Source of the DNA: JAHJQZ01 sp963676075
GTDB taxonomy: Bacteria; Pseudomonadota; Alphaproteobacteria; Rhizobiales; Devosiaceae
NCBI GenBank assembly: GCA_963676075.2
Contig: CAXXNZ010000011.1
Span: 62,001 to 126,000, forward strand
Length of the DNA stretch: 64,000 nt
Direction: 5' to 3'
Shown here: in pieces, positions 8,091 through 17,283 of the stretch
How the letters are laid out: each line of letters begins with the position of its first letter
Numbering within the stretch: position 1 is the first letter of the stretch
Notes under the pieces: model-generated
Told to the model about the DNA's origin: nothing
The model's input: the letters and a program-made list of their open reading frames with translations, nothing else
Databases searched by the model: none
Program-made: the position numbers and the translations under genes

Positions 8091-8693
8091 TCAGCCGGCG
8101 GATTCAACCATGGCGGCCTTCTCGCGGCCTTCCTTGAGGGTCGTCGCCCACCAGGTCAGCTCGGAGAGCATGGTGTTGGCGTTGTCGACATAATAGGGGA
8201 AGTCAGAGATGGACTTGCCGGCAGTCCAGATGCCCATCATGTCCGAACCACCGATATGGACGGCCTGACGGACGGAAGCCATGTTCAGCTCGGCTGCAAT
8301 CGCACGCAGGTTCTCGACAGCACGGGCAGCGCCGACGCCGCCGAAACCGACAAAGGCAATGGCCTTGTGCTTCCACTCGATGAACGCCCAATCCAGAGCG
8401 TTCTTGAGAACCGCGGTCGGGCCATGGGCATATTCGGCGGTCAGAACGACATAGCCGTCAAACTCGGCGAGCTTGGCGCGCCACTTCTGCGCCACCGGAT
8501 TCTGAGCCGGCTGGCCATAACCGGGCGGGGTCGCCTCGTCGAAGAACGGAAGCGGATAGTCCTTGAGATCGACGACTTCGAAGTCGAGATCGGCATGGGC
8601 ATCGGCAATCGGCTGGAACCAGTCCAGAACGGCATCGGAGAACCGGCCTTCGCGAACGCTTCCAACGATGATGGCAATTTTCGGCTTGGTCAC
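8091..8693 (-). CDS. NADPH-dependent FMN reductase family protein 1
   Basis: A 200-residue flavodoxin-like protein of the NADPH-dependent FMN reductase family (quinone or azo reductases of the YieF/ChrR type). The FMN-phosphate loop is the N-terminal GSVREGRFSD; the flavin-isoalloxazine loop is TAEYAHGPTAVLKNALDW near residue 85. The GTG at 8693 is preferred over the ATG at 8732 because an AGGAG ribosome-binding site stands 8 bases before it and the protein then begins right at the first beta strand (TKPKIAIIVGS). It is paralogous to the next upstream minus-strand gene (8859-9452). Likely role is two-electron reduction of quinones or electrophiles, an inference from the family. Confidence 0.88.
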   Translation of the reverse strand: MTKPKIAIIVGSVREGRFSDAVLDWFQPIADAHADLDFEVVDLKDYPLPFFDEATPPGYGQPAQNPVAQKWRAKLAEFDGYVVLTAEYAHGPTAVLKNALDWAFIEWKHKAIAFVGFGGVGAARAVENLRAIAAELNMASVRQAVHIGGSDMMGIWTAGKSISDFPYYVDNANTMLSELTWWATTLKEGREKAAMVESAG

Positions 8694-8858
8694 TTGTAAA
8701 CTCCTTCGTGATCCATCGTTTTCGTGACGCATAACTGGGCGAGACCAACCCGTTGATCAAGAAGGTACAAACGGGTGCAGCAGTGACATGGCGCATCCGT
8801 AGTTACATGAGTGTTTCTGAGACACACCCGCGTGACAAATGATGTTTTCGGGCCTTGG

Positions 8859-9452
8859 TCAGGCCTGTTCGTCCTTTTCCGCGCGCGCAGCCTTGAGTCG
8901 GGTTGCCCACAATTCGAGATTGTCGAACACCGTGTTCGCTTCGTCGGTGTAATGCTCGAAGTCTCCGATGGTCTTGCCATCGGTCCAGATTGCCATCATC
9001 TCGGCGCCGCCGACATAAACGGCCTGGCGAATGGGCATCATCTGCAGCTCGACCATCCAGGATCGCAACTGCTCGATGGCACGTGCCGCACCGGTGCTGC
9101 CATAGCCGACGCAGGCCCCCGGTTTGCCGACCCATTCAGGATAGGCCCAGTCGATGGCGTTCTTCAGGGCCGAGGTCGGGCCGCGGTTGTACTCGGCGAC
9201 AAGAAAGACAAACCCGTCCAGTTCGCCAAGCTTGGCGCGCCACTGGCTGGCGATTGGATCATCGGTCGGCTCGCCGGCGCTCGGTGGCGTCGACTCGTAG
9301 AACATCGGCAGCGCGTAGTCCTTGAGATCGAGAACCTCGAATTCCAGGTCGCGCCGCCGGTTGGCAATCGGGACCAGCCAGTCGAGGGCGGAATCGGCGA
9401 ACCGCCCATCGCGGACGCTCGAAACGACAATGCCGATGCGGGGTATGCTCAT
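8859..9452 (-). CDS. NADPH-dependent FMN reductase family protein 2
   Basis: A 197-residue paralogue of the 8091-8693 product in the same flavodoxin-like FMN reductase family. It has the same phosphate loop (SSVRDGRFAD) and flavin loop (VAEYNRGPTSALKNAIDW). It lies 165 bp upstream of its copy in the same orientation, consistent with local duplication followed by divergence. The ATG at 9452 is preceded by a GGAG element and starts at the first strand. Both probably act as soluble quinone or xenobiotic reductases; substrates are unknown. Confidence 0.87.
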   Translation of the reverse strand: MSIPRIGIVVSSVRDGRFADSALDWLVPIANRRRDLEFEVLDLKDYALPMFYESTPPSAGEPTDDPIASQWRAKLGELDGFVFLVAEYNRGPTSALKNAIDWAYPEWVGKPGACVGYGSTGAARAIEQLRSWMVELQMMPIRQAVYVGGAEMMAIWTDGKTIGDFEHYTDEANTVFDNLELWATRLKAARAEKDEQA

Positions 9453-9595
9453 TGCGCGTCTCCGTTGCTTGTGTCGCAAGGAGAACGGTTACCCGGCGGC
9501 GATGTTCCATGCCGCCGATGTTGAACACCAGCGCGTTGATGGGATAAGGCAGGCAAACCTTTTCGTGGACCCTCTCAGCCGGTACTGGCCAGTCG

Positions 9596-11512
9596 ATGCT
9601 TTCAATCTCCGATCTCGTCTACAAGATCGACCAGCGCGTCCTGTTCGACAAGGCGAGCGTGGTGCTGCCTGCCGGGTCCAAGACCGGGTTCGTCGGACGC
9701 AACGGCTCGGGCAAGACCACGCTGTTCCGGCTGATCCTGCACGAGATGCTGCCGGACGACGGCGACATCGAGGTCCACCCCAAGGCCAAGGTCGGCACCG
9801 TGCCGCAGGAGGCCCCGGCCACACCGGACAGCGTGCTCGACATGGTTCTGAAGGCCGACGTCGAGCGAGACAGATTGCTGCGTGAGGCCGAAACGGCGAC
9901 CGACGGCCACCGCATCGCCGAAATCCACACACGCCTGGCCGATATCGACGCCCATTCCGCCGAAGCGCGTGCATCAAGCGTGTTGCGCGGCCTTGGCTTC
10001 AGTCAGGACCGCCAGAAGGCGCCGTGCTCGGAGCTTTCGGGCGGCTGGCGCATGCGCGTAGCGCTCGCCGGCGTTCTGTTCGCCAAGCCGGACCTGCTGC
10101 TGCTCGACGAGCCGACGAACTATCTCGATCTCGAAGGCACACTCTGGCTCGAGTCCTACCTCGCCGCCTATCCTTATACCGTCTTCATGATCAGCCATGA
10201 CCGTGGCCTGCTCAACCGCGCCGTCAATTCGATCATCCATCTCGAGAACGGCAAGCTGACCTTTTATCGCGGCAATTACGACACGTTCGAGAACACCCGC
10301 CGCATGCAGCGCGAACTGGCCGGCAAGACGCGCGAAAAGGCGCTGGAACGCGTGGCGCATCTGCAAAGCTTCGTCGACCGCTTCCGCTATAAGGCCTCCA
10401 AGGCCAAGCAGGCGCAGGCGCGCATGAAGATGATCGAGAAGATGCGCCCGCCCGAAGCGCTCAACGAAGAGAACGCCCTGCCCTTCTCCTTTCCGAATCC
10501 GAAAAAGGCGATGGCCTCGCCCATGCTCGATTTCGAGAATGTGGCGGTCGGCTATACTGACGAGCCGGTTCTCAAAAAGCTCAACCTCCGGATAGAGCCG
10601 GACGACCGCATCGCCCTGGTCGGCGTCAACGGCAACGGCAAGTCGACCTTCGCCAAGCTGCTTGTCGGCGATCTGAAGCCGATGGACGGCAAGATCAGGC
10701 GCGGACGCGGCTTCACCACCGCCTATTTTGCCCAGCACCAGCTGGACCTGCTCAAGCCGAAACTGAGTGCAGTCGAACATGTCGATGAATTGATGTGGGA
10801 CTCGACCGATGCGCAGCGGCGCTCGCGCGTCGCCCAGATCGGGCTTTCGACCGAAAAGATGGACACGCCGGCGGAAAACCTCTCCGGTGGCGAACGGGCA
10901 AGACTGGTGCTCGGGCTGATCACCTTCACCGGTCCGTCCATGCTGATCCTCGACGAACCGACCAACCACCTCGATATCGACAGCCGCGACGCGCTGGTCA
11001 ACGCCCTCAACGATTACGAGGGCGCGGTACTGATCATCAGTCACGACCGCCATCTGATCGAGTCGACAGTCGATCAGATCTGGGTCGCCGAGGACGGCAC
11101 CATCAAGGCCTACGACGGCGACATGGAATCGTATGAGAAGCTGTTGCTCGCCGGCACGCAGAGTTCGGGCGGCAGCCAGAAGAACGGCGCCGGCTCTACC
11201 TCGGACCGCAAGGCCCAGCGTCAGGCTGCGGCCGAAAAGCGGGCCCTGCTTGCGCCCTTGCGCAAACAGATCCGCCAGATCGAGGACAAGATGAGCCGGC
11301 TCAACACCGAGCTGAGCAAGGTCGAAAACCGACTGGCCGATCCCGGTCTCTACGCCGGCGACCCCGACGAAGCGATTAGACTCGGCAAGGAAAAGGCACG
11401 CTTTTCCAGCGAGATAGAAGCGCTTGAAGAGGCATGGATCGAAAAGAGCGCCGAGCTCGAAGAGGCCGAAGCGGCGCAGCAGGACGACCAGGAAACGGAG
11501 GTCGGCACATGA
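9596..11512 (+). CDS. ABC-F family ATPase (Uup/YheS-like)
   Basis: A 638-residue protein with two ABC ATPase domains and no membrane segments, the ABC-F architecture; these proteins act on the ribosome. First domain: Walker A GRNGSGKTT (residues 34-42), signature LSGGW, Walker B LLLLDEPTNYLD, switch ISHDR. The interdomain arm is a basic helical stretch (about 240-300) that fits the P-site tRNA interaction motif region. Second domain: Walker A GVNGNGKST, signature LSGGERARL, Walker B LILDEPTNHLD. The C-terminus (from about 545) is a charged coiled coil. Its stop overlaps the start of the cupin gene (ATGA), so the two are coupled. The exact subgroup is not assigned. Confidence 0.92.
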   Translation: MLSISDLVYKIDQRVLFDKASVVLPAGSKTGFVGRNGSGKTTLFRLILHEMLPDDGDIEVHPKAKVGTVPQEAPATPDSVLDMVLKADVERDRLLREAETATDGHRIAEIHTRLADIDAHSAEARASSVLRGLGFSQDRQKAPCSELSGGWRMRVALAGVLFAKPDLLLLDEPTNYLDLEGTLWLESYLAAYPYTVFMISHDRGLLNRAVNSIIHLENGKLTFYRGNYDTFENTRRMQRELAGKTREKALERVAHLQSFVDRFRYKASKAKQAQARMKMIEKMRPPEALNEENALPFSFPNPKKAMASPMLDFENVAVGYTDEPVLKKLNLRIEPDDRIALVGVNGNGKSTFAKLLVGDLKPMDGKIRRGRGFTTAYFAQHQLDLLKPKLSAVEHVDELMWDSTDAQRRSRVAQIGLSTEKMDTPAENLSGGERARLVLGLITFTGPSMLILDEPTNHLDIDSRDALVNALNDYEGAVLIISHDRHLIESTVDQIWVAEDGTIKAYDGDMESYEKLLLAGTQSSGGSQKNGAGSTSDRKAQRQAAAEKRALLAPLRKQIRQIEDKMSRLNTELSKVENRLADPGLYAGDPDEAIRLGKEKARFSSEIEALEEAWIEKSAELEEAEAAQQDDQETEVGT

Positions 11513-11931
11513 CCCCGACGGACATCATCGACGCTTTGGGCATGACCCGCCATCCCGAAGGTGGCTGGTTCAAGGAGAGCTTCCGCGATCCCGACACCCG
11601 CGATGGCCGCGCCGTCTCGACGGCGATCTACTACCTGCTCGAAAAGGGCGACCGCTCGCACTGGCACCGCGTAGACGCCGCCGAGGTCTGGCACTTCTAC
11701 GCCGGCTCGCCCCTCGAACTGAGCATCTCCCCGGATGGACAATGGACCGAAATGCTGGTCCTCGGTCCGGACATCACCGCCGGCGCCCTGCCCCAGATCG
11801 TCGTACCAAAAGGCCATTGGCAGGCCGCTGAGCCGACAGGCGACTGGACACTCGTCGGCTGCACCGTCGCGCCCGGTTTCGAGTTTTCCGGTTTCGAGAT
11901 GGCCCCTCCGGATTGGCAGCCGGGGTGCTAG
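11509..11931 (+). CDS. Cupin domain protein (DUF985 family)
   Basis: A 140-residue cupin_5/DUF985 protein. The N-terminal MTRHPEGGWFKESFRD and the HWHRVDAAEVWHFYAGSPLEL segment (metal-site-like histidines near residues 45-63) are family hallmarks. The ATG overlaps the ABC-F stop by four bases, indicating translational coupling. The TAG stop is formed by the first bases of the palindromic repeat that follows. Family members are of unknown or isomerase-like function; no substrate is inferable. Confidence 0.85.
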   Translation: MTPTDIIDALGMTRHPEGGWFKESFRDPDTRDGRAVSTAIYYLLEKGDRSHWHRVDAAEVWHFYAGSPLELSISPDGQWTEMLVLGPDITAGALPQIVVPKGHWQAAEPTGDWTLVGCTVAPGFEFSGFEMAPPDWQPGC

Positions 11932-12033
11932 AGCATTTCCAGGTGAAGTGGACACCGGTTCACCGTCCGGAAATGCGATAAACCAAGAACTTGGAGCCTT
12001 TCACTGTGTCCGCGAAACAGTGAAAGGCTCTAG
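11929..12033. repeat. RIME/MITE-like palindromic element, copy 1
   Basis: A 105-bp element bounded by TAGAGCAT at the left and GGCTCTAG at the right, supplying the cupin stop codon. It holds a CCTTTCACTGT...ACAGTGAAAGG hairpin (11-bp arms) and a weaker GTGAAGTGG..CCGGTTCAC hairpin. Related copies occur at 18671, 27731, 29591, 30847, 31059, 37734 and 57945. Confidence 0.7.
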
Positions 12034-12100
12034 CGGTAAAAGCCTGACGCTTGGCACCCAATCGGTTATCGACCCAGACGCATCTGACAACAAGTCCTTG

Positions 12101-12565
12101 TCAGGTCGCGCCTTTGATGCGGCGCAAAGACACTGAGGATTGGATCGATGCAATGCCGGGAATCTTCGTCAGCTTGCCGGTCAGGAACGCCTCATATTCC
12201 CTCAAGCCTTCGGCGCGAACACGCAAAAGATAGTCGTTGTCTCCGGTCATCAGCCAACAATCGGCCACCTCCGGATGTTTGATGATTTCCTGTTCGAACG
12301 AATTCAGCGAGGCGTCGACCTGACGCTCCAGCGTCACCGACAAGAACACGACAACCGGTAGCCCAATCTTGTCCTCGTCGACGATGACGCTATAGCCCCG
12401 AATGACGCCTTCGCTTTCAAGTCGACGCAGTCGTCTCAGGCACGGAGACGGACTGAGCCCGACACGCTCGCTCAATTCCTGATTGGTCAGCCGCGCATTG
12501 TTCTGCAGCTCTTTGATGATGGCGAGATCGAAGCGATCCAAACTTACGGAATTGGCAGAACTCAT
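12101..12565 (-). CDS. Lrp/AsnC family transcriptional regulator
   Basis: A 154-residue Lrp/AsnC regulator. The winged-helix domain (LDRFDLAIIKELQNNARLTN...LSERVGLSPSPCLRRLRRLE, residues 9-55) precedes an AsnC/RAM effector-binding domain with the GDNDYLLRV strand near 110. Length is standard. It is divergent from the E1/transketolase-like gene across 127 bp. In Pseudomonas a Lrp-type regulator (MdeR) next to an E1-like enzyme (MdeB) controls methionine catabolism, so this regulator probably senses an amino acid and controls its neighbour. The effector is unknown. Confidence 0.92.
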   Translation of the reverse strand: MSSANSVSLDRFDLAIIKELQNNARLTNQELSERVGLSPSPCLRRLRRLESEGVIRGYSVIVDEDKIGLPVVVFLSVTLERQVDASLNSFEQEIIKHPEVADCWLMTGDNDYLLRVRAEGLREYEAFLTGKLTKIPGIASIQSSVSLRRIKGAT

Positions 12566-12692
12566 GTGTCTACTTCGCTAACTTGGCAGAATATAGCTAA
12601 GTCATGGCGTTTTATGACGGCATTGGCAAGGATTTGGCGCATGGACATGCCTATAGTGATCGCAAGTTAAGGCCAATGCGATAGGGGACACG

Positions 12693-15068
12693 ATGCAACG
12701 CCAGGGCATACTCGAACAGGTGCAGCGCAAGGTGCTTTGGCTGTCCTGCTGGATGATTCATCAGGCCAACCGGCGCCAGAAGGTCGATGGCGTCAAGGTT
12801 GGTGGCCACCAGGCTTCCTCCGCCTCGATGACCTCGATCATGACCTCGCTCTATTTCGACGTGCTGCGGCCGGAAGATCGTATTGCCGTCAAGCCGCATG
12901 CCGCGCCGGTCTTTCACGCCATCCAGTATCTGATGGGCAACCAGACGCGCGAAAAGCTCGAGAATTTCCGCGGCTATCATGGTGCGCAGTCCTATCCCAG
13001 CCGCACCAAGGACGTGGATGACGTCGACTTCTCCACCGGTTCGGTGGGGCTCGGTGTCGGCATCACGGCATTCGCATCGATCGTTCAGGACTATGTCGAC
13101 GCCCGCAAATGGCGCGGTTCGGGTGCGCGCAAGGGCCGGATGATTGCTCTGGTCGGCGATGCGGAGCTCGACGAGGGAAATGTCTACGAGGCGCTGCAGG
13201 AAGGCTGGAAGCACGATCTCAGAAATGTCTGGTGGATCATCGATTACAACCGGCAAAGCCTCGACGGCATCGTGCGTGAAGGACTCTACGATCGCATTGA
13301 AACTGTGTTCAAGGCTTTCGGCTGGGAAGTCGTGACATTGAAATACGGTGTGCTGCAGCGTGCGGCCTTTGAAGAGCCGGGTGGGGATGCGCTCCGGGAC
13401 TGGATCGATGCCTGTCCCAACCAGGTCTATTCGGCCCTGGCATTCCAGGGGGGCACGGCCTGGCGCGAACGGTTGTTGAACGATCTCGGCGATCAGGGCG
13501 AAGTCAGCGCCCTCATTGGCAGGCGCTCGGACGAGGAGTTGTCGGCGCTGATGAACAATCTCGGCGGGCATTGCCTCGAAACGCTCGGGAAGAGCTTCAA
13601 CGAGATCGACCATGACCGCCCCACCGCCTTCATTGCCTACACAATCAAAGGCTGGGGCACCCCACTCGCCGGGCATAAGGACAATCATGCCGGGTTGATG
13701 ACAACGACGCAGATGGAGCGGTTCCAGCAGGACATGCAGATCCGCGGCGGTCACGAATGGGATTTGGCCGAGGGGCTGTCGCTCGGCGAAAAGGAACTGG
13801 TCAACGCCCTTGCCGATACGCCATTCTTTGCACAGGGCCGGCGCCGGTTCGCTGCCGATCGCATCGCCGTTCCAGCCGAGGTCTCGACCAGTCCGGCGGC
13901 CATCAACGACGAAACCTCGACCCAGGCAGCATTCGGCAAGATTCTCGACAGCATCGCCCAAGCCGATAGCACGCTGGCCGATCGTATCGTCACCACATCG
14001 CCGGACGTGACCGTTTCGACAAATCTCGGCCCGTGGGTCAATCGGCGGCAATTGTTCGCCCGCACCGAACTGGCGGACATCTTCCGGGCGGAACGCATTC
14101 CGAGCGCGCAGAAATGGGATTTTTCTCCGAAAGGCCAGCATATCGAGCTCGGCATCGCCGAGATGAATCTGTTCCTGCTGCTCGGCGCGGCGGGGCTCAG
14201 CCATTCCCTGTTCGGTCAAAGGCTCATCCCCATCGGCACGCTCTATGACCCGTTTATTTCGCGCGGGCTCGATGCGCTCAACTATGCCTGCTACCAGGAT
14301 GCACGCTTCATGGTCGTCGGCACGCCTTCGGGCATTTCCCTGTCCAGCGAGGGCGGGGCGCACCAATCGATCGCTCAACCGCTCATCGGCATGAGCCAGG
14401 ACGGCCTGGCGGCGTTCGAGCCGGGCTTTGCCGACGAGCTGGCGATCATCATGGGATGGGCATTCGATTATCTGCAGCGCGACGGGGAGGGCGATCCCGA
14501 CGAGCGGACATGGTTGCGCGACGAGACCGGCGGTTCGGTCTATCTGAGACTGTCGACGCGCGTGATTGAACAACCCGGGCGCAAGCGCAATCCGCATTTC
14601 GCGCAGGAGGTGATCGATGGCGCCACCTGGCTCAAGGAGCCCGGTGCGAATGCCGATCTCGTCATCGCCTATCAGGGCGCCGCGGCGACGGAGGCCATCG
14701 CGGCGGCAGGCATGCTCTCCGATCTCAGGCGCGATATCGGCGTGTTGTCGATCACCTCGGCCGATCGGCTCAATGCCGGTTGGCAGGCCGCCGAGCGTGC
14801 CCGCATTCGCGGAAATACCGGCGCAACGAGCCATATCGAACGCCTGCTCGGCAACCTGCCAGCTCATTGCCGCATCGTCACAGTGATCGACGGTCACCCG
14901 GCAACCCTGTCTTGGCTCGGGGGTGTCGCCGGACACAGGACCGTCAGCCTCGGCGTCGAACATTTCGGGCAGACCGGCACGGTTACCGATCTTTATCGTC
15001 ATTACGGCATCGATGCCGCCTCGATCGCCAGGGCGGCGGCCGCGCTCACCAGCGGTCGGTCGATCTGA
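12693..15068 (+). CDS. Homodimeric E1 / transketolase-like 2-oxoacid decarboxylase
   Basis: A 791-residue thiamin-diphosphate enzyme of the homodimeric AceE / MdeB class, whose members decarboxylate a 2-oxoacid and pass the acyl group to a lipoyl domain. The TPP motif is GDAELDEGN (about residue 153) followed by NVWWIIDYNRQSLDG, equivalent to the AceE GDG...NLQRLDG motif. A transketolase pyrimidine domain follows (ELGIAEMNLFLLLGAAGLS, about 488) and then a C-terminal domain ending around GVEHFGQTG. No E2 or E3 gene is adjacent. An AGGGGA ribosome-binding site supports the ATG. With the divergent Lrp regulator, a 2-oxoacid derived from amino-acid breakdown is the likeliest substrate (inference). 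Confidence 0.85.
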   Translation: MQRQGILEQVQRKVLWLSCWMIHQANRRQKVDGVKVGGHQASSASMTSIMTSLYFDVLRPEDRIAVKPHAAPVFHAIQYLMGNQTREKLENFRGYHGAQSYPSRTKDVDDVDFSTGSVGLGVGITAFASIVQDYVDARKWRGSGARKGRMIALVGDAELDEGNVYEALQEGWKHDLRNVWWIIDYNRQSLDGIVREGLYDRIETVFKAFGWEVVTLKYGVLQRAAFEEPGGDALRDWIDACPNQVYSALAFQGGTAWRERLLNDLGDQGEVSALIGRRSDEELSALMNNLGGHCLETLGKSFNEIDHDRPTAFIAYTIKGWGTPLAGHKDNHAGLMTTTQMERFQQDMQIRGGHEWDLAEGLSLGEKELVNALADTPFFAQGRRRFAADRIAVPAEVSTSPAAINDETSTQAAFGKILDSIAQADSTLADRIVTTSPDVTVSTNLGPWVNRRQLFARTELADIFRAERIPSAQKWDFSPKGQHIELGIAEMNLFLLLGAAGLSHSLFGQRLIPIGTLYDPFISRGLDALNYACYQDARFMVVGTPSGISLSSEGGAHQSIAQPLIGMSQDGLAAFEPGFADELAIIMGWAFDYLQRDGEGDPDERTWLRDETGGSVYLRLSTRVIEQPGRKRNPHFAQEVIDGATWLKEPGANADLVIAYQGAAATEAIAAAGMLSDLRRDIGVLSITSADRLNAGWQAAERARIRGNTGATSHIERLLGNLPAHCRIVTVIDGHPATLSWLGGVAGHRTVSLGVEHFGQTGTVTDLYRHYGIDAASIARAAAALTSGRSI

Positions 15069-15380
15069 GCTCAGGAAACCAAGACGTCTGGCAGTCTTGC
15101 CGTTTCGGCAAGGCCCTAGGCCTTTCTCACTCACCTTGTCAGTGTGCCGAGGTTTGCTCGGTGATCTGTCCTCTGTTGGTTGGTTTTGATCTGGTGAGTT
15201 AGCCCCTCACAGGCGCCTGCCTTCCATCGTCGGATTGTGTTGAAAAAGCAGGTCGACACCAAGAGAAACGATCATCGACGAAGTGGTCCGCTCTCAAGCG
15301 AGACTTTGCGTCATCGTGCGGCAATCAGATTTCGATAAGTGGTGTCTTGGAGAACCTCGTTCTCAAATGCTCTCGCGGTT
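15069..15380. other. Gene-free region with hairpins after the E1-like gene
   Basis: About 310 bases without a convincing ORF. A CTTGCC-gtttc-GGCAAG hairpin lies near 15098-15115. Directly after it a GGCC-cta-GGCC stem is followed by TTTCTC, plausibly the terminator of the E1-like gene. The segment around 15228-15300 (with GTTGAAAAAGCAGG) resembles insertion-sequence flanking DNA, but no transposase or paired ends are visible. Confidence 0.4.
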
Positions 15381-15827
15381 TTACGGCTTCATCACCACCA
15401 GCGGCGAGATCGCCACGGCTGAGACCAGCGCAATCGCTTCCGAATGGCGCATCATGGCGGTGCGCCGCTCGGCAGGTTTGCCGCCCGCAAGTTTCCTCAG
15501 TGCCGCCGACTGGCTGCCGTGAATGCCGGCGAGAACGATCACGAATGCGAGCTTGGCGATGAGCCAGCCATCCGGAAGCCAGCCGTTGGACGTCCATCCG
15601 CCGGCGATGATCAGCCAGATGCCGAAGATCCAGGCAAAACCCTGGGCCGGATTGGAAACCCACAGATCCCAGCGGCGAAAATGCTTGAGAGCCGCGTCCG
15701 GCACCACACCCGGCGCCCGCGCGACAAACGACAAGACGACGCCATTGAGCAACACGCCGCCGAACCAGATCAGGTCGGCGCCCACATGCAGGGCCTTCAG
15801 AAGGTTATAGTCCAACGCCCACTCCAT
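15381..15827 (-). CDS. CopD/HemJ-like membrane protein
   Basis: A 148-residue protein with four membrane helices, of the CopD / UPF0093 (HemJ) fold. The N-terminal LLKALHVGADLIWFGG helix carries the family's conserved histidine, and the third-helix motif WLIAKLAFVIVLAGIHG matches the HemJ-type WLHAKL...HG pattern with its second histidine. Members are heme-binding membrane proteins; HemJ oxidises protoporphyrinogen, whereas CopD-like ones have other roles. The low conservation outside the histidines makes a true HemJ doubtful. It is monocistronic by appearance. Confidence 0.7.
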   Translation of the reverse strand: MEWALDYNLLKALHVGADLIWFGGVLLNGVVLSFVARAPGVVPDAALKHFRRWDLWVSNPAQGFAWIFGIWLIIAGGWTSNGWLPDGWLIAKLAFVIVLAGIHGSQSAALRKLAGGKPAERRTAMMRHSEAIALVSAVAISPLVVMKP

Positions 15828-15944
15828 CGCTGCCCCTCCCGTGCGGACAGTCGGCTATGTGGACGAACGCCAACAGGAATTCAAGCAACCGATGCCGGAG
15901 AACCGCATCGGCAACATCAGCGCCACGATGGGTGCATATGCCGG

Positions 15945-17015
15945 CTAGCTCGCCTTGACGATCAGGTTGACAAACCGAAGCGTCTTGCGGGCCTGTTCGG
16001 TCGAAACGATCTCGTACTTGGCCATGAGATCCTCGCCGTCATCAGCGTTCTCCAGCTTGACCGTTTGCTTTCTGAGGGCATTGAGCGCCGAGAAAATGCC
16101 GAAGGGCAGTTCGAGCGCGCGGCACAGGAGCATCAGCAGTTCGCTGTCGGTGTTGACCATGGCGCCAAACGTCTTGGCCTCGGGCAGCAGCGACACCTCG
16201 GCAAAGACAGAGGCAATGGCGCGGGCCTTGCCCTGCTGTGCCAGGCCGAGCAAAACCTCGTCGAGTTCGCGCCGTCCCTCCTCGACCTCCTTGGCAAGTG
16301 CCTTGCCCTCAAGGCGTTGGGAGCTGGTGCTGATCTTCGATGTCGATGCTTCGGTCCGGGCAATCTCCACCATCTTGCGCAGCTGGCTGTTTCCCTCCTG
16401 GGCAATCAGCAAGGCGACCTTCTTGCGTTGCTCGTCATCGAGCACCGACATCAGGTTTTCCGCTGCATCCTCCGGCAGGTCGACACGCCGCGCCAGACAT
16501 GTGGTCAGCGTCACGTCGTCGGACGAGTGGCGAATGAGCGTCGAATAGCCGGTTTCGGAAATCCGAGCCGTATCGTTACCCGCAACCGACCGCATGACCG
16601 CGTATTCCTCGAAGCTGATCAACGTATCGGTGACCCGCTCGCTCAAGTTCTCGCGTTCGGAGATGGCAAGCCGATGCCCCAGCCCCTTGCTTTCGGCGAT
16701 ACTGACCAGGTCATCCTCGCCCAGAACCGTGGAATTGGTCAGCATCGGGCGAGCGACCTCGATCTCGGAATTGGCCAATGTCATCGCCAGATCGCGCGGA
16801 GCATTATCGGACGCGGACATCCTCAATGACAGGTCGACCCGCTCGTCGACTTCGAGCGCGTCGAGCAACCGGCACATGATGTGTCCGAAGTCGTTGATCT
16901 GGCCGCGTTCCAGTCCACGTTTCTCGGCGAAGAAGAAAAGGCTTGCAACTTCCTGCGCCAACTCGCGACGACGCCCGGCGTCATCGACCTCGTTCAGTCT
17001 CGAGAACACACTCAT
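15945..17015 (-). CDS. DUF2336 domain-containing protein
   Basis: A 356-residue, all-helical protein typical of the alphaproteobacterial DUF2336 family, whose function is unknown (helical repeat proteins resembling HEAT-type scaffolds). Visible blocks are the N-terminal RRRELAQEVASLFFFAEKRG, a repeated FSRLN/LARRVDLPEDAA type motif, and a long C-terminal helical region ending KTLRFVNLIVKAS. The ATG at 17015 is chosen because the upstream in-frame extension to 17081 is AT-rich and not family-like. It is divergent from the exported HExxH protein across a 268-bp AT-rich region. Confidence 0.85.
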   Translation of the reverse strand: MSVFSRLNEVDDAGRRRELAQEVASLFFFAEKRGLERGQINDFGHIMCRLLDALEVDERVDLSLRMSASDNAPRDLAMTLANSEIEVARPMLTNSTVLGEDDLVSIAESKGLGHRLAISERENLSERVTDTLISFEEYAVMRSVAGNDTARISETGYSTLIRHSSDDVTLTTCLARRVDLPEDAAENLMSVLDDEQRKKVALLIAQEGNSQLRKMVEIARTEASTSKISTSSQRLEGKALAKEVEEGRRELDEVLLGLAQQGKARAIASVFAEVSLLPEAKTFGAMVNTDSELLMLLCRALELPFGIFSALNALRKQTVKLENADDGEDLMAKYEIVSTEQARKTLRFVNLIVKAS

Positions 17016-17283
17016 GTCGAATTCACTATTCAAATTTGCTTTTATTATTTCACCATCAAATATTTTAAGGAAAGGTTTCACAAATCAATTTGCATAAAAC
17101 GCCATTGTTTAGCGTATTACGTAGCTTTGCGTAACATCTCGATCAGAAAAACGCAGAAACGCGCAGAAACGTGCCCCTAACGCTGGAAACTGGCCCATTG
17201 GCGAGTACCAAATGCTCTCAACTATGGGTGAGCGGTCACGACGGCGTTTGCCGCAGCCAACAGCTTTGCCGACGGACACGAAC
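17016..17283. promoter_or_regulatory. AT-rich divergent promoter region
   Basis: 268 bp between two divergent genes, noticeably more AT-rich than the surroundings around 17020-17110. It contains a TTACG-n8-CGTAA inverted repeat near 17116-17133 and a direct repeat of CGCAGAAACG near 17150-17172. These could be regulator sites. No certain promoter hexamers were fixed. Confidence 0.35.

Noticed and set aside
9974..11053. 359-residue minus-strand frame opposite the ABC-F gene
   Set aside because: Shadow of the ABC-F coding strand, no domain recognised.
12651..15134. 827-residue minus-strand open frame opposite the E1-like gene
   Set aside because: Antisense shadow of a gene with clear TPP motifs; its translation is arginine/glycine/proline-rich with no domain.
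15228..15300. Insertion-sequence-like end near 15.25 kb
   Set aside because: No paired inverted end, no transposase fragment; kept only as a note in the gene-free region.
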